A DNA stretch of 60,494 bases from Alphaproteobacteria bacterium. GTDB taxonomy: Bacteria; Pseudomonadota; Alphaproteobacteria; DSM-16000; Inquilinaceae. The notes beneath the pieces were generated by a model. That model made no database searches, was not told where the DNA came from, and saw only the letters and a program-made list of their open reading frames with translations. Where the stretch lies: assembly GCA_028281925.1 (NCBI GenBank), contig JANQIX010000056.1, forward strand, positions 1 through 60,494. The letters are read 5' to 3'. Made by a program: the position numbers and the translations under genes. Below are positions 59,516 through 60,494 of the stretch, in pieces. Each line of letters starts with the position of its first letter. Position 1 is the stretch's first letter.

Positions 59516-60457
59516 ATGGAAACCACGGCCGTCATCCTGGAAGCGCCGAAGCATCTCGAGCTTCGTCAGCTGGACCTTTCGCCGCCCGGCGAAGACGAAG
59601 TGGTGGTCGATATCGAGTGGACTGGCATCAGCACGGGCACCGAGCGGCTGTTGTGGTCGGGGCGCATGCCTTCGTTCCCCGGCATGGGTTACCCCCTGGT
59701 TCCCGGCTACGAGTCCGTCGGCCGCATCGCCGCGGTGGGTGCCCGCACACAGGCACAGATCGGTGATCGGGTTTTCGTGCCGGGAGCACGCTGCTTCGGC
59801 GAGGTACGGTCGTTGTTCGGCGGCGCGGCGTCACGGCTTGTCGTGCCGGAGTCGCGGGTTGTTGCCATCGGCCAGCAGCTTGGGGAACAGGGAACTCTGC
59901 TGGCCCTGGCTGCGACGGCGTATCATGCAATGGCGCCGGAGGATGGATCTGCAGCGCCGGATCTGATCGTCGGGCACGGGGTCCTTGGCCGGCTGCTCGC
60001 CAGACTGGCGGTGCTCGCCGGCGGCCCTCCCCCGGTGGTGTGGGAGCGCGACGCTCGGCGCACCGGCGGTGCGGCCGGATACACGGTGCGCGACCCGGCC
60101 GACGATGCGCGTACCGATTACCGCGCCATCTACGACGTGAGCGGCGATCCCGGATTGCTGGACAGCCTGATTGCCCGGCTTGCCCCGGGCGGCGAGATCG
60201 TGCTGGCCGGCTTCTACGAGCGGCCGCTCAGCTTCGCCTTCCCGCCGGCCTTCATGCGCGAGGCGCGCCTGCGCGTCGCCGCGCAGTGGCGCGAGGGCGA
60301 TCTGGCTGCGGTCAACGACATGGTCGCCTCAGGGCGCCTGTCGCTGAACGGACTGATCACCCATCGCCTGGATGCGCGCGCGGCTGTCGATGCCTACCAG
60401 ACGGCGTTCACCAACCCCGCCTGCCTGAAGATGATCCTGGACTGGAGAGCCTGCTGA
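59516..60457 (+). CDS. bchC: bacteriochlorophyllide a dehydrogenase (3-hydroxyethyl dehydrogenase)
   Basis: 313 residues of the zinc-free medium-chain dehydrogenase branch typical of BchC. It has IEWTGISTGTERLLWSGRMP, PGMGYPLVPGYESVGRI and the nucleotide-binding part LIVGHGVLGRLLARLAV. It oxidises the 3-hydroxyethyl group of the chlorophyllide intermediate to acetyl. The ATG at 59516 gives the usual start METTAVILE; a GTG at 59504 is possible. Its stop overlaps the ATG of bchX (TGATG). Confidence 0.93.
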   Translation: METTAVILEAPKHLELRQLDLSPPGEDEVVVDIEWTGISTGTERLLWSGRMPSFPGMGYPLVPGYESVGRIAAVGARTQAQIGDRVFVPGARCFGEVRSLFGGAASRLVVPESRVVAIGQQLGEQGTLLALAATAYHAMAPEDGSAAPDLIVGHGVLGRLLARLAVLAGGPPPVVWERDARRTGGAAGYTVRDPADDARTDYRAIYDVSGDPGLLDSLIARLAPGGEIVLAGFYERPLSFAFPPAFMREARLRVAAQWREGDLAAVNDMVASGRLSLNGLITHRLDARAAVDAYQTAFTNPACLKMILDWRAC

Positions 60458-60494
60458 TGACCGCACCCACCAGTCGGACGGCCACCTCGATCGC
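60457..60494 (+). CDS. bchX: start of bchX (chlorophyllide reductase iron protein), cut by window end
   Basis: An ATG overlapping the bchC stop opens MTAPTSRTATSI and continues beyond the window. Sequence alone is too short for recognition; the call rests on the conserved order bchC-bchX-bchY-bchZ in purple bacteria and on the coupled start. Confidence 0.6.
   Translation, partial: MTAPTSRTATSI

Overview
The window comes from a GC-rich purple phototrophic alphaproteobacterium. Its right-hand 18 kb is part of a photosynthesis gene cluster (bacteriochlorophyll bch genes, carotenoid crt genes, two LH2 antenna gene pairs, pucC, tspO). The polyol operon on the left resembles the Rhodobacter smo/mtl arrangement. 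The species cannot be fixed from the sequence alone.

Layout. (1) 1-3.2 kb: accessory edge of lower GC. It holds the start of an IS3-like element, a gene of unknown function broken by an in-frame TAG and apparently by the IS, a secreted protein of unknown function, and about 1.2 kb without convincing genes. (2) 3.2-14.2 kb: sorbitol/mannitol uptake and catabolism. A SorC-type regulator, ABC transporter smoEFGK, polyol dehydrogenase smoS, a HAD phosphatase, fructokinase and mannitol 2-dehydrogenase are on the plus strand; xylulokinase converges on them. A large palindrome lies on the smoE promoter. (3) 14.7-26.1 kb: catabolic genes for an unidentified N-methylated or amide compound: fused hydantoinase/oxoprolinase, class III aminotransferase, LysR regulator, sarcosine/dimethylglycine-dehydrogenase-like flavoprotein, Asp/Glu-racemase-family enzyme, SRPBCC protein and an MttB-family methyltransferase. 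(4) 26.3-31.3 kb: an operon for a periplasmic molybdopterin-oxidoreductase-fold protein, a hybrid histidine kinase with a Cys-rich tail, and a sigma-54-dependent response regulator. (5) 31.5-41 kb: an alginate-like exopolysaccharide cluster. It has a eukaryotic-type phosphomannomutase and manC on the minus strand, and PilZ-HlyD (Alg44-like), Alg8-like synthase, AlgD-like GDP-mannose dehydrogenase and a secreted RTX/DUF4114 protein on the plus strand. Three -24/-12 (sigma-54) promoters precede manC, alg44 and algD, so the two-component operon next door is the obvious candidate activator. (6) 41-43.3 kb: gene-poor stretch with a 21-bp copy of a tRNA 3' end (possible attachment site), then a class I cytochrome c. 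(7) 43.3-60.5 kb: bchI-bchD-bchO-crtI-crtB, an IS5-family remnant, pucBA, a 229-aa protein of unknown function with 12-residue repeats, a second pucBA, pucC, a peptide deformylase, a 24-bp perfect inverted repeat, tspO, a 53-aa membrane protein, crtC and crtD (minus strand), crtE, crtF, bchC and the start of bchX.

Tandem PpsR/CrtJ-type boxes (TGT-N12-ACA) with a constant 8-bp gap precede crtI, the first pucBA, crtD/crtE and bchC, which points to joint aerobic/light repression. The LH2 cassette sits between crtB and tspO, which are adjacent in Rhodobacter, and is bordered by an IS remnant on one side and the inverted repeat on the other. The best candidates for something undescribed are the antenna-linked repeat protein with its neighbouring deformylase, and the sigma-54-controlled polysaccharide system with its unusual sensor.
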